64,000 nucleotides of DNA from Hermatobates lingyangjiaoensis (GCA_026182355.1 JAPFBL010001929.1:434501-498500), one strand, 5' to 3'. Numbered from the stretch's first letter, positions 10,375-20,512 are shown. The notes: a model not told the origin generated them from the letters alone. Translations and numbers: made by a program.

Positions 10375-10545
10375 TATTGTTCAGTGTAGAAAAAGAAACA
10401 TAGAGAAATTAAAAGCACACACTTACAGTCTCTAATTTTCGGTTTAAACCGCCTTCAGGAAAGATAAGATAGGGAAACAAAGAGCACTGGTTCAGAGACG
10501 GTTGGAGACCCATATTTCAAATGAAAAAGTGTATATATATATAGA
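10375..10545. repeat. FB-E fold-back element, partial pair
   Basis: Left arm includes GAAACATAGAGAAATTAAAA and the reverse complement of CTGAAG-GCGGTTTAAACCGAAA at 10437-10459. The right end retains only the outer terminus (ATATTTCAAATGAAAAAGTG then TA-rich DNA), so most of the second arm has been lost. Confidence 0.65.
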
Positions 10546-11094
10546 TATATATAAATTTAATGCAATATAAATATAACTATATATATATATATATATATAT
10601 ACATAAACAACTATATGTACAGTTGTAGTTGTTTTGTTTGAAACCAAATTGTTTAACTCGGTTGTAGTATCCTAGTTTAATGCTACTGGAATAATTACAA
10701 TTTTATTGATAATGAACATGAACTAAAATTATTAAAGTTGCAATTATCAATAGAAAAGAGGATGCAATATGACCTAAAGATGAAGAAGCCAGAATAGGGT
10801 CAAGTAAACTTAGCCAGGTGGAGTTTGACATTTACAAAAACATTAACTTTGAGTCTTTGATGAGAATAAGGTAGATGATTTTCCCTTTATTATGAGAGAA
10901 AAGCGCATATTTGAGTGAGTTATTCGCTGAACTTAGCGTAGATTATAAAACCGTGGAAAACAGGATTTTATTATACTGGATGTATTTACAGTCCGGGAGA
11001 TAAAAAAAAGAGTAATAAAAGAGGAGATAAAAAAGAGTTCCGGAGATAAAAACAACAGCCAAAAAGACAACTAATAACTGGGAGATTTGTTTAA
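10546..11094. other. AT-rich DNA, nothing recognised
   Basis: Includes a short (TA)n at 10576-10600. No gene or repeat recognised. Confidence 0.5.
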
Positions 11095-11402
11095 CTTTTT
11101 TTTCTTTTTTTTTGTTTAAACCGATCCCCTAGAGAGTGATAACATCAGCCGTTCACCGGCTTTTTGTTTGATCGGTGATTCTACACTTCTACAGATTCCC
11201 TATTGGAAGTGATAAATTTTGCCTGACTCAAGTGCATTTCGAGTAGGGATCTTTAACGAGAACCTGACATCGTACAGGCTCGGGACCGACGGATTAACCT
11301 CCTCTCCGAGGGACAATGTACTCAAATTTATTCAGGTGGGGATCGAATCCCGGACCACCAGCCCAGAGGCGAGTACGTTAACCACTAGCTAACCTGACCC
11401 TC
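11095..11402 (-). repeat. tRNA-derived SINE, type 1 tail, near full length
   Basis: On the minus strand it starts with a tRNA-like head (AGGGTCAGGTTAGCTAGTGG with A-box character, then GGTCCGGGATTCGATCCCCA as B-box). This is followed by a conserved body (GAATAAATTTGAGTACATTG, GGTCCCGAGCCTGTACGATG, GAAATGCACTTGAGTCAGGC) and a 3' tail with GCCGGTGAACGGCTGATGTT, GGGGATCGGTTTAAAC and an A-rich end. It is one of the most complete copies here. Pol III-type internal promoter boxes are visible; activity is unknown. Confidence 0.88.
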
Positions 11403-12603
11403 TTTGTTTACTTTAATTATATTAAAATCTTTAGATATCAAAGTGTGTTTATTCTTTTCAAAGTAAGGATAATAATGAATACTCAATAATAATGAAATAA
11501 TTAAAGTTTGAAAGCAGCTAAGTACAAAATGTACATTGCTGTTCACATTAAGCTATGCGGCGACTAGTAGATAACACATTAAATTAAGTAGAAAACAAAA
11601 GTTTCAGAGTACAAATATTTAAAGAACAAAGCGTTTTGAACACGTTGCGTTCATTCTCAGAAGACATCAATCGTTGAAAGGGTTGGCAGATAATTGTCAT
11701 CTACAATCAATAGATTGTTAAACACCCAGTGACTGGTTCTAATTTTACTGATTAATCATCGTTCTTTGCCAGAGTTTATGAGTTGTAATTTAAATTGCTA
11801 AATCATCGATTTAAATTGATGCTAATGTTAACCGTTCAAATCAATGTCATTTAATAACAACACACTCTCTAAAGGTCCACCAATTGTTTTAAACATTCAT
11901 ATCAATTGTAATGACTCAAAATTGTCACATAAATAACTTCACTAAAGTAATGAGGTCATTCAATTGATTAAATTTCATATCTTAAATTATCTTAAATCAT
12001 CATTTCTTATAAACGGTTCTCGTATGGTAATTAAAAGAGAAAACAACTTCAAAATGTTTAAACATTGATTGGTCAATTATGTTTTCTTCAATGGATTTAT
12101 TTAAATATAGTTTCCCATGTAATACTTTTCACCAATTTTAAAGAACACTAATAATTAGAATAATTCAGTTTTCGATAGCCTTATTCATGAAATATAAACC
12201 TTATATTGAAAAGACAGAAAACACTAAAACATTTATCGTAAGATAAAGCAGTAATTATATGCAGTGATATTTTTAATAAAGTATAATAACTTTAAAATCC
12301 GTTATTATTATAATCAAATATAAACGATACATGTTAAAAATGAAACTAAATATCAGTATTCTTAATAATGAATTATAAAAAAAATATATAAAATTACTCC
12401 TACTTTATAAAATTAGCTGTAACTAAAATTACTCTTTACAGCTTTGTTAATTGAACCATGTTACAATTTCTTACCTCACATTAAAAATAATTTAATATAA
12501 CCATAAACATCTTTTATACTTTTAATACTTCAATTAACTCATCTTGAACGTATTAAATTAGCCAGAACTCTAATTATTAAATATTATTAATAAATAAAAG
12601 TTA
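11403..12603. other. AT-rich DNA, nothing recognised
   Basis: No coding potential, splice-bounded ORF or recognised repeat. Confidence 0.5.
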
Positions 12604-12835
12604 GCCAATAAAAAAGTCTATACTTATAGACATCTTCGGTGATGTATCAATACAGAATTAATATAATCACATGAAGGAAATTTAAGTTATATTATGTATA
12701 TAAATATACATTGTTACCTTGATGTCTCTCTTTTGAAAAAAAAAAAAACAAACTTTGTATTGCAGGTATATTCTAATCGCAACAGTGCTGCCCTCAGCGA
12801 CATTTTTATGAACACTGTAACTCATTTTTGATAAC
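12604..12835 (+). repeat. FB-G family relic (same family as 31396-31725 and 36926-37316)
   Basis: TATAGACATCTTCGGTGATG, then TATCAATACAGAATTAATAT, aligns with the reverse-strand FB-G core at 37020-37085. Farther on, GTGCTGCCCTCAGCGACATT and TATGAACACTGTA align with 31655-31690 (GTGCTGCTTCTAGCGACAGT, TATGAACATTCTA). The family therefore extends at least 200 bp beyond its core hairpin, longer than the other fold-backs. Confidence 0.6.
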
Positions 12836-13667
12836 AAAAGAAAATTTAACTCATGAAAACTATACAGTAAAAGAAAATGTAAACTATAAAAATATTTTGT
12901 AATTACTAATTAATAAACTATATATAGATTATTTACTTCAGTTTATATAAATTATTATTATTTATGCTTTATTTAGTTTATATAAATTCAATCATTTTCA
13001 AAATTGAATAAATTTTTGGACATCCTGAAATTTTAAAGCTGATTTAATGTGATTGTGTTTTGGGGATGGACATGGTCTGAAATGGTTAACGAGCGTCCAT
13101 GACGTGGAAGAGAAAAAGACTGATGCATCAAGAAAAGGTGTTGGTGGCATGGTTAATGAATTTTTGTAAATTGTCAATCTTCAAAGATAAATATAAGTGA
13201 TTGGTGACTTTTCATGATTAAGTGATGAAATTTGCAGAAACTGGTTCAACATATATTTTGGCTATGGTGCCTTTCATTTAAAAACGTAAGAAAATTGTAT
13301 CCATTTTGAATTCAATACGGAGTGTTAGTGTTTAATCAATTTCAAGGCCTTATCAATCAACAAAGTAACTTGAAAATGATGAATTTTAATGGTTGACAGG
13401 TCAATAACCGATAAAGCACATAATCTAAATTGGAAAGTAGACAATTTCATTATTTGGTATTCAAGTAAAAGTATTAGTGATATGTTAAGTTGGGTTTTCA
13501 TTTTGTCAATCTTCATAGAAAATTTTAAATGAATTGACTTTGAAGATGGGCGATATCGTAAAATTAATTGTCAGGCTAGATTCCAGTGGCCGACCCAAGA
13601 GAGAACACATAAAGATTAGCCTTTGTTATACGACATAATGCACATTCTACATTGGAAGTCATATATG
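12836..13667. other. AT-rich DNA, nothing recognised
   Basis: No gene or repeat recognised. A slightly GC-richer patch around 13060-13140 has no ORF with splice context. Confidence 0.45.
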
Positions 13668-13975
13668 TTGTCCAACTCAGTTGTATTTAGATTAGGGATA
13701 TTTTAACGAGTATCTGATATATTACAATCTCGTGATACCAAAGTCCTCCTCCGCGAGGTCCACCTTCGGCTCTTCACAAAAACTGTCTTATTTTTCTCAT
13801 TTCTGAGAATGAGGTTCGTCTCTCATGACGTGGAGAAAGGGCGAACCTCAAGTTATTCTGTTTTTTTTTTTCAAGATATGGCCAAAAGGTCGAAGTACAC
13901 GATTAAATCAAAACAGATTTAACGCCCTCGCCGAGGGGCGAACAGTCCAAAAAGAATTTATCTATTTATAATTTC
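13668..13975 (-). repeat. Strongly diverged SINE remnants
   Basis: 13683-13765 reads AACTCAGTTG...TTAGGGATATTTTAACGAGT...TCTCGTGATACC...CCTCCTCCGCGAGG, a degraded version of the SINE body at 11230-11310. 13920-13950 (ACGCCCTCGCCGAGGGGCGA) looks like the same body again. Between them is a small inverted repeat GAGGTTCG...CGAACCTC (13810-13858). Confidence 0.5.
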
Positions 13976-14159
13976 AAGCTAACTTCTCGTTCACTTATTT
14001 CAATTTGCCACATTTTAATTAATAAATTGTAAATCCAAGATTCACTGTTTACTATACAATACAAATAAGCCAAGTTTTGAACTGAATTCCAAAGTTCACT
14101 AAAAATTTGAGTTAAAAATTAGTTGTGATGAGAGATAAGTTAATTGGTTAAAATGAATA

Positions 14160-14371
14160 GTTTGTATGATGCAAAGGCAGCAGTGAATGTCTAATTATGC
14201 TAATTTTGTGTTTTAATAGCGTAATTGTTTAAACAGCCTTGGCATTGTTAAGTTGGCAGGCCATTACTGACCTACCATGAGTGATTACACTGTCAGCTAG
14301 GTGATTTGATGAATACCATTTGTCGAATATGAATTACAAAATAGGTAATCTTTGCGGCTAGGAAAATAATC
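14160..14371. other. Homeodomain-site-rich block, possible conserved non-coding element
   Basis: Less AT-biased than its flanks and free of simple repeats. It has several ATTA/TAAT cores and an octamer-like ATGCTAAT in TCTAATTATGCTAATTTTG (14190-14208), plus CAGCAGTGAATG. There is no ORF. The enhancer reading is only inference from motif density. Confidence 0.3.
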
Positions 14372-14490
14372 CTAATTGCGGCACTTTCAATCGAGTGAGA
14401 ATGGAACAGGCGCAATGGGGTCTTTTAACTGGAATGAAGGGGTTTGGTAGCGTCATTAGTCAATTGGAGAATGATTGTGGTATTGCTAAC
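14372..14490. repeat. Long inverted repeat, left arm
   Basis: Reverse complement of 15178-15295 at roughly 93 percent identity by eye. Shared blocks include TTTCAATCGAGTGAGAATGG, GCGCAATGGG, CTTTTAACTGGAATGAAGGG and CATTAGTCAATTGGAGA. There is a small indel near GGTAGCGTC. The arms are about 690 bp apart and the right arm abuts the Penelope-like relic. Confidence 0.85.
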
Positions 14491-14935
14491 GCAAGCAGAG
14501 GGTAAGTGTGGTTTCTATTACTTTGTTCGAAACTGCTTCTACGTCATCTTGGTAATTATTTATCTGTAGCTAATATGAAATTTATTGAAGTAAGAAAATA
14601 CCGCATTAATTAACCACTAAACAGACATTTAACCAAAATGCTAATAACAATGACATGATAGACTTTATAATAGTGGACAATATAATAAATCAAATTATGA
14701 AAACGATAAATAAACAAAATAAGAATGAAAGATGTATATTAGTAATATGAATTAAAATTGAGGTAACGTATTGGACAGCGCTGATAACTGGTCCACCGTT
14801 TCCCTCAGTACACAAGATACGATAGAATGTCCAATTCTTAATGTAACTTTCCCACGTTCTGTGACACTAATTATATCCATAGAGTATGCAATAACAAAGC
14901 CATATATATATATATATAATATATAATTATATAGA
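14491..14935. other. Spacer of the long inverted repeat, first part
   Basis: AT-rich, with a short (TA)n at 14902-14926. No gene recognised. Confidence 0.5.
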
Positions 14936-15100
14936 TAAACGAAAACGGTCCGGCAGGACAGATAACTTCATGCATTTCGTCATTACCACAGAGGTTAATA
15001 TTAGTAATATTGAACAAATAATATACCGTCTTACCTCACTTACCTTACGGCAGCAGTGTACGAGGTAAGACGGTATATTATTTGTTTAATATTAATAGGA
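14936..15100. repeat. FB-F-like terminus and nested hairpin
   Basis: GAAAACGGTCCGGCAGGACA (14940-14959) is the FB-F terminal hairpin module GTCC-GGCA-GGAC also seen at 27170-27190. Then TAATATTGAACAAATAATAT-ACCGTCTTACCTC (about 15005-15041) is the reverse complement of GAGGTAAGACGGT-ATATTATTTGTTTAATATTA (15061-15095), with the loop at 15042-15060. GGACAGATAAC recurs at 15098, suggesting a degenerate head-to-head pair. Confidence 0.6.
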
Positions 15101-15177
15101 CAGATAACACTTACGTTAAGTAACTTAAAATACCTTAATAATATAACTAAAAAAACTTAATAAATTAACTTAAAATA

Positions 15178-15295
15178 CCACAACCAATCTCCAATTGACT
15201 AATGACGATATTGACCAAACCCCTTCATTCCAGTTAAAAGACCCCCATTGCGCTTGTTCCATTCTCACTCGATTGAAAGTACCGCAATTACGGTT
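15178..15295. repeat. Long inverted repeat, right arm
   Basis: Partner of 14372-14490. It ends where the frame-broken coding region upstream of the endonuclease domain begins, so it marks one edge of the Penelope-like insertion or an inverted duplication made during insertion. Confidence 0.85.
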
Positions 15296-15374
15296 TATGT
15301 TTGTCGAAACGCGTCGACAAACATAAAACGTTGTTCTAATAGCGAAAAAAGGATCTTTCGTAAACTGAAAACAG

Positions 15375-15839
15375 TTGGAAGGAAAAATCTCCAGAGGGAA
15401 TACTCTTTCGTTTTCAACGAAACCTGTCTATATATATATATATAAATGCCTCACTTGTCCGATCATCTACCAGAACCGCTATTTTAAATCGACTGGGTAC
15501 AATCATCTTTACTCTGTCTCTTTTAACAGTTCATGCACATCCAGCGATTGCCTTTATCGTCTGGACTGCACTCAATGTGACTCTGTCTACGTGGGCTTGA
15601 CTTCCACGTCACTCAGCCTGCCTATGAATAGTCACACGTCATCCATCGGTCAACAAATACAGTTCCTTGTTGCTATTCACACTAATGTTCATAACCTTTG
15701 GTTTAATGAGTGTTTTAGGGCCCAGATTTTGAGACAACTCTCTGATGATGACACCCAGACTACTTTACGATCTTCTGAACAAGCATTCATTTAGTTATTG
15801 GGCACCAGAAGTTGCCGTGATCTCAACTTGACTAGATCA
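15375..15839 (+). pseudogene. Penelope-like GIY-YIG endonuclease domain, broken
   Basis: In one frame: a Cys pair CLTC (residues 25-28, from 15447), then CTSSDCLYRLDCTQCDSVYV with paired cysteines, and the GIY-YIG core DSVYVGLTSTSLSLPMNSH. Next comes VAIHTNVHNLW (the usual H...H spacer), FRAQILRQLSDDD and the SSEQAFI helix with its Glu at residue 135. After an in-frame TAG (15792-15794) the same frame continues LLGTRSCRDLNLTRS, which fits the W-I-x-x-L-x-T-x-x-x-x-G-L-N end of family members. This is the Zn-finger-plus-GIY-YIG type found in Neptune-like and related Penelope elements. The catalytic Arg expected at residue 83 (LxLRMNxH) is Pro. A (TA)n tract at 15430-15445 and a frame shift separate it from upstream coding-like sequence (15248-15445, other frame). 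It is therefore dead by at least three lesions. Confidence 0.88.
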
Positions 15840-16079
15840 CTTCTTCTATTTTATTTTTTATTATTTTATTTTATTTTGTTAACTTCAGTCTTATGCCTTA
15901 TTTTATACATTTTTTTTTGTTTATTTACGATTTCATTTTTTTCTTCTCTCCTTTCTTTCCTCCTTTACTTTAATACGATTTTATTGTTTATTTCTATATT
16001 TACTCATAGCTTTAACTGGTCCACGATAATAAGGTTGCACTGTGTGCCACTTTTTATCTGTTGATGGACACATAAAAAA

Positions 16080-16342
16080 TATACATATATATGAGCTTTA
16101 AGAACATCAGAGTGAATTATTTGAAATGGAATACAATATATGAATGTTCAATTGAACCGTCAATGCTTTTAACAGGAGAATTATTATGAAAAATGACTTA
16201 ATTAATCCTAAGCCATATATATATTCATATACATGCATACTAATTCTCTTGTGAAAAGCCTCAACAGTTCAATTCAACATTCATACATTGTATTCAATTT
16301 CAAAAAGTCCACTCTGATATTCTTAAAGCTCGCAGATATGTA
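16080..16342. repeat. Inverted repeat at the 3' end of the Penelope-like relic
   Basis: Left arm about 16080-16181 and right arm about 16235-16342 are ~85 percent reverse complements: GAGCTTTAAGAACATCAGAG pairs with CTCTGATATTCTTAAAGCTC, and GAATACAATATATGAATGTT pairs with its complement. The loop contains ATATATATTCATATACATGC. The right arm leads directly into the CTGAAGA core. Confidence 0.82.
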
Positions 16343-16440
16343 TATTTTTTAGATGTTAAGCTGAAGAAGAACATAAGGTGTTTGAAACGCGTTGTTGGTT
16401 TCCATATTAAACTTTTTTTTGTGTGTGGAGACATAATTCT
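16343..16440 (+). ncRNA. Hammerhead-core-like motif at the Penelope-like 3' tail
   Basis: CTGAAGA (16361-16367), one extra A, a hairpin GAACA-TAAGG-TGTTT with one G-T pair (16369-16383), then GAAA (16384-16387) and CGCGTTGTTGG. The CTGANGA-helix II-GAAA order is the hammerhead core reported in Penelope-like elements. The extra base before helix II and the lack of an obvious helix I and helix III argue for a degenerate ribozyme. It sits where such motifs are expected. Confidence 0.5.
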
Positions 16441-18352
16441 TGAATTCCCCCCAATATGAGTAAATACCACACATTGGCGGATTCCATGACTAATTAATTG
16501 ACTCACTATTACCTCAAGTGTAGTTTTTACGGCCTGAAGTGAATTTTTCATGATTTACAAAAGTTTGCAATTTCCTGAGGATTTGAATCATAATCAGTCA
16601 ATAGTCACTCAAGTATTTTTTTTTGCTTTTTTGCTAAAATAAGGTTGTGTTTGACAGTCATCATAACTAAAGTTAAAGTTACTAAACATGTTTTTTCCTC
16701 AATTCCTTTCCTAAATGTATGTTAATAACAGCAATAGAGCTATTGTTGGATAACACTCTGCTTGAAAAGGGTTCTAACATCTGTAGACGAGATGAAAATG
16801 GATTTAAGTTGGATTATCTTGTTCCAGTCGTAATAGACTACTATTTGTTTGTAACTGTTCATGAATCATGAATAATGATGCTATGTCATGATAAGGATGT
16901 CAGAAGAAGTTGAAGAACACAAGTACCTTCTATTTCACCAACACGACGCAATATGAAAAAGTCAACAAAAAATATGCTGCAAGTCAAACACACTGTCATG
17001 TGTTTGAAAAAGAGTTGCAGTTCGCAGTAAACATTTTATTTAGCCGGTTACTCAATCAATGCTTACGACCTTGACAAGTTCACCGTTATATTACATACAG
17101 CTTGCTCAATAAAACTACTACAAGTAGCAGTCCTCAACAACTCCAACATAACTCACGTCAATAAAAATAAACTCAAATATATTCGTCCTTCAAACCTATT
17201 GCTTTTACAGTGCAGCGAAAAATTTTCAAAACACATGGAATCGTTTACAATAACTGGTTGATATGATATTGATATTATGAAATGCCTGTATTATTAAAAA
17301 TATCATCTTAATATCTATTAATTAAAAAAAAAAGTATGTGTAAACAGAACAATTCCAGTATTTGCATTATAAAACAATTTCTAATTTACTAGTTTAAAAC
17401 TTCTTACGAACTGTTTTGTGACTGTTGTAATAGTTACAAGCATATTTTAAAAATAAAAAATGTTTCGTGCCTTAGCCTACCATTAAATACAGAATCAATA
17501 CACGTTTCAATTCGAAAACCCATTTATTTTAGATTATGAAATTTATCACAATAAAAGTCTGAAACAGAAATACTTTTGATGCATATACTATAAAATCGGA
17601 AATACGAACCAAACAGGACGTACACTAGTTAAAATTAACACATTTTCTGGACATTTCAGTTAGTAGATAGATTATCTGAAAATTTTCAATTAATAAGTGT
17701 GTTTGTTTACTCTGTGTTAATCTTCTTCGATTTGGAACTTATGTATATTGTTTTGAGTGTTAGGTTTCTTGTTGGTGTGTATGTGCAAGTGTGTGTGACT
17801 TTGCTAGAGTTCAGGTATGAACATGTCGTTACATGCATACCTGAAATAGTACGTCATTCATGTGTATGTGAGAACGTACATGTGGGGTGTATCATGGTTA
17901 GAGTAGATACAAGAGTATGTCATGCATCTATAAGTGCATTTACAATGTTTATATGTGCCTGTCTTCATGTTGATTGAGTAGCAGTGAATAGTTGTGCGTG
18001 TTTCAGTATGTATGTACCACTTCTTTGCCAACGTACCGCCTTTTTTTTAAGACATTCTCAGGGCTCAGAGAGGTTAGAATTGTTTTAGAGGCTAGAACCC
18101 AAAAACAATGAACACTTATCTTATCTACATCATATTCATCATAAAAATTTAAAAATCTTACTTAAGGCTAGCTTCTACCAACGAACCAACAAAACAGTTA
18201 TCATTACATGTGCTCGACATTTGTTGCTCGACATACTTACCCAGCGACATTTGTTGAAGCACTATTTTTTTTTTTAAATTACAATTAATAACCCTATGAG
18301 GATGTCTTAAAATAAACACGAAATGTTGGTAACAAGGTTTTTTCAAATAATT
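16441..18352. other. AT-rich DNA, nothing recognised
   Basis: No splice-bounded ORF. 17695-17990 is enriched in TGTG words, giving a Val/Cys-rich low-complexity reading frame that I do not consider a gene. A short tandem word CGACATTTGTTG repeats at 18212 and 18245. Confidence 0.5.
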
Positions 18353-18440
18353 AACCCTGACCAAATTCCGAGAACAACAAAAGTATTTATTTGTAATTGT
18401 GTATTTATTTATTTATTTGTACAATCTTTATATATATACT
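18353..18440 (+). repeat. Direct repeat flanking a fold-back cluster, left copy
   Basis: CCTGACCAAATTCCGAGAAC...AAAAGTATTTATT...AATTGTG...CTTTATATATA is repeated in the same orientation at 19153-19232. The two copies bracket the FB-E, 343-bp palindrome and FB-A cluster. Confidence 0.7.
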
Positions 18441-18630
18441 TTTTCAATAGAAATACGCTCTAAAACGCTCAAATATAGTTCAATATACAAAATGAAACAT
18501 AGAGAAATTAAAAACACACACTTACATTCTCGCAGAGATTGAACCAGTGGTCCCCCTCTCTTATCTATCCTGAAGACGGTTCAAACCGAAAATTAAAGAC
18601 TGTGTGTGCTTTTAATATTGAAATATATAT
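18435..18630. repeat. FB-E fold-back element, head-to-head pair
   Basis: Left arm has the terminal (TA)n side, ACTTTTTCAATAGAAATACG, AACATAGAGAAATTAAAAAC and CACTTACATTCT, but its core is lost. Right arm carries CTGAAGA (18570-18576), C, GGTT-CA-AACC, GAAA (18588-18591), then AAAGACTGTGTGTGCTTTTA. The loop contains AACCAGTGGTCCCCCTCTCT. Confidence 0.75.
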
Positions 18631-18635
18631 ATATA

Positions 18636-18978
18636 TATGATTCGTTACAATGGTGACCAATAGGAGAGTAGAGTTTTTAGGTCCATACGTGCGGTCCCAG
18701 TTACCCGCTGCCCAGCGAAGCCTCCGTTATTCCGCCAATAGATATAGAGGTTGCACAGTGCCTCTGTGATTTAAGATTATTGGCAGAAAGGGAACAGGAG
18801 TTCACTGTAGAGTGAGGCTCGTGTTTTCTGCCAATAATCTTATTTCACAGAGGGACTGTGCAACCTCTATATCCATTGGCGGAATAACGGAGGCTTCGCT
18901 GGGCAGCGGGTAACTGGGACCGCACGTATGGACCTAAAAACTCTACTCTCCTATTGATCACCATTGTAACGAATCATA
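18636..18978. repeat. 343-bp near-perfect palindrome (154-bp arms, 35-bp loop)
   Basis: Left arm 18636-18789 and right arm 18825-18978 differ at only about eight positions. Outer ends TATGATTCGTTACAATGGTG / CACCATTGTAACGAATCATA; inner ends ATTGGCAGAAA / TTTCTGCCAAT. It is much richer in G+C (around 50 percent) than its surroundings and contains GTGCGGTCCCAGTTACCCGC. It has no CTGANGA core and resembles no fold-back family elsewhere in the window. There is no obvious target duplication beyond the palindromic TATGA/TCATA edges. It is a fold-back element or recent inverted duplication of unknown origin. Confidence 0.92.
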
Positions 18979-19023
18979 TTCATTTCCCTGGACAACTCAT
19001 AAAAAACAATGTATATATATATA

Positions 19024-19149
19024 TAAAGATTTCACATAAACACGTGAAATATCAATCAATAATCAAACACAATATGAAATGAGGAAAAAAGACTAAGATC
19101 TTTCAACCATAACAAGCGGTCTTCGTCAGAGTCAAAAACCCAACTGGAC
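19024..19149 (-). repeat. FB-A single arm
   Basis: Starts after (TA)n with the CACGTG terminal hairpin (TTTCAC...GTGAAA, 19031-19051), then ATCAAACACAATATGAAATG, GACTAAGATCTTTCAACC and GCGGTCTTCGTCAGAGTC. The partner arm is missing; a lone GAGTTTTTGACTCTGACGAA appears at 19284-19303 after an unrelated ~130 bp. Confidence 0.75.
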
Positions 19150-19152
19150 AGT

Positions 19153-19232
19153 TTAACCTTGACCAAATGCCGAGAAAAAGAAAAGTATTTATTAATAATT
19201 GTGGTCAAGAAAACACAACCTTTATATATACA
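19153..19232 (+). repeat. Direct repeat flanking a fold-back cluster, right copy
   Basis: Matches 18353-18440 (CTTGACCAAATGCCGAGAAA, AAAAGTATTTATT, AATTGTGG, CTTTATATATA). Confidence 0.7.
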
Positions 19233-19303
19233 CTAGACAAAAACCTTGTCAAGACTCTAAAAAACCTTGACAAAAACCCAGCTGAGTTTTTGACTCTGAC
19301 GAA

Positions 19304-20134
19304 GATCGTCACACGTGTGTGTGTGTTTGTAATACTAAAGAAGTTTTATCACGATTTTGATGCAACCAGTTAAGCTCAAACAATGTCCCGATGTTAGCGG
19401 TTAGATAATTGATTAGATGTCTCTGTGGACAGTTAGATGATGTTTTGACAAATGATGTTTAAAGGCAGTGAAAGCTCTGAGCTGCGGACACGTTCCACCT
19501 TGACCTCCACAGGTCCAATTACACGAGTGACTTGCTAACTCCAGTCTCCATTAATCTGGTTAACTCAAGCGGCATTTGCAATCGTTACCAAAAGCCAGCA
19601 CACACACCTCTCTGCATTAACCTATAAAAAAAAAAATGCTATTTCGTCCAATCAACTCTCGCTCTCCACTAATATCCATTTCAAGAGTTGCAAAATAGAA
19701 GAGGTAATTTAATCTGCCCAGCAGCATTCCGCTCTGAGAAAAATTAACTTCCGACAGACTTTTTGTAGTAACTAAGTAAACCATTAGAAGAATTAAAAAA
19801 TGGAGGTAAAATTTACAATTAATAAACAAATAGTCTTCAATGTGCGAGTTCAATGACTCTAACGAAGCTTACTTGTTTCGCTTGAAAATTCGTATTCTCA
19901 TTTGTTTTTTACTGCAGTTTATATATATGTACATATTATTTATATTTTGTAGGTTATATATATATATATATAAATTATGTATAACTTTAAATTACACAAA
20001 ACACGACACACAATAAAGATAAAATAGACACTTAATAAATTATATTTTCGAACTGTTTTTATCATCAAAGGAAGACTAGCATAGAGGACGAAGTGAGAGA
20101 GATCTCCCCACGTCGAAGGACGGAACGATATATA
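19304..20134. other. Mixed DNA with one GC-richer unique block
   Basis: 19470-19605 (GAGCTGCGGACACGTTCCAC, TTGACCTCCACAGGTCCAAT, TTAACTCAAGCGGCATTTGC) is less AT-rich, not repetitive within the window, and lacks a splice-bounded ORF. It could be a regulatory or unrecognised repeat segment. The rest is AT-rich with (TA)n at 19950-19972. Confidence 0.35.
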
Positions 20135-20315
20135 TTTATATATACACTTTTTCGTTCGAAATATGATCTGAAATGGACAACTATAGTTCAATGTATAAAC
20201 CAGTGCGATTGGTTTCCCTCTTTTATCTCTACTCAAGACTGTTCAGACCAAAAATTAGAGACTGTAAGTGTGTACGTTTAATTTCTCTATGTTTCTTTAC
20301 GTACATTGAAATATA
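20135..20315. repeat. FB-E fold-back element, head-to-head pair
   Basis: Left terminus CACTTTTTCGTTCGAAATAT and GGACAACTATAGTTCAATGT. Right arm CTCAAGACTGTTCAGACCAA (a degraded CTGAAGA core), AAAATTAGAGACTGTAAGTG and TTTCTCTATGTTTCTTTACG. The loop contains AACCAGTGCGATTGGTTTCC. It directly abuts the FB-A copy that follows, separated only by (TA)n. Confidence 0.75.
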
Positions 20316-20321
20316 TATATA

Positions 20322-20512
20322 TATGATCAAACCACAATATAAAATGGGAAAAAAAGACTAACATTTTTCAACCGTAACAAGCAGTCTTCGTCAGAGTCAA
20401 CGCCCATTGACGAAGACCGCTTGTTACGGTTGAAAGAGCTCGAGCATTTTTTTTTTCATTTCATATTGTGGTTTGATCATTGATTGTTATTTCACGTGTT
20501 TATGTGAAATCT
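20322..20512. repeat. FB-A fold-back element, head-to-head pair
   Basis: Left arm ATGATCAAACCACAATATAA to GTCTTCGTCAGAGTCAA. Right arm TTGACGAAGACCGCTTGTTA, CGGTTGAAAG, CATATTGTGGTTTGATCATT and the CACGTG terminal hairpin. The right core reads TTGACGA instead of CTGACGA. Confidence 0.82.

Larger units (their letters stand above)
15296..16345 (+). mobile_element. Penelope-like retroelement relic (3' portion)
   Basis: Contains the GIY-YIG endonuclease pseudogene, a T/C-rich 3' stretch (15840-15990) typical after such ORFs, then an inverted repeat (16080-16342) leading into a hammerhead-like core. No reverse-transcriptase domain is visible upstream, so this is a 5'-truncated copy. Confidence 0.75.

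Noticed and set aside
17699..17977. 92-codon plus-strand frame rich in Val and Cys
   Set aside because: It is produced by TGTG/GTAT-rich DNA, with no motif, acceptor or donor.
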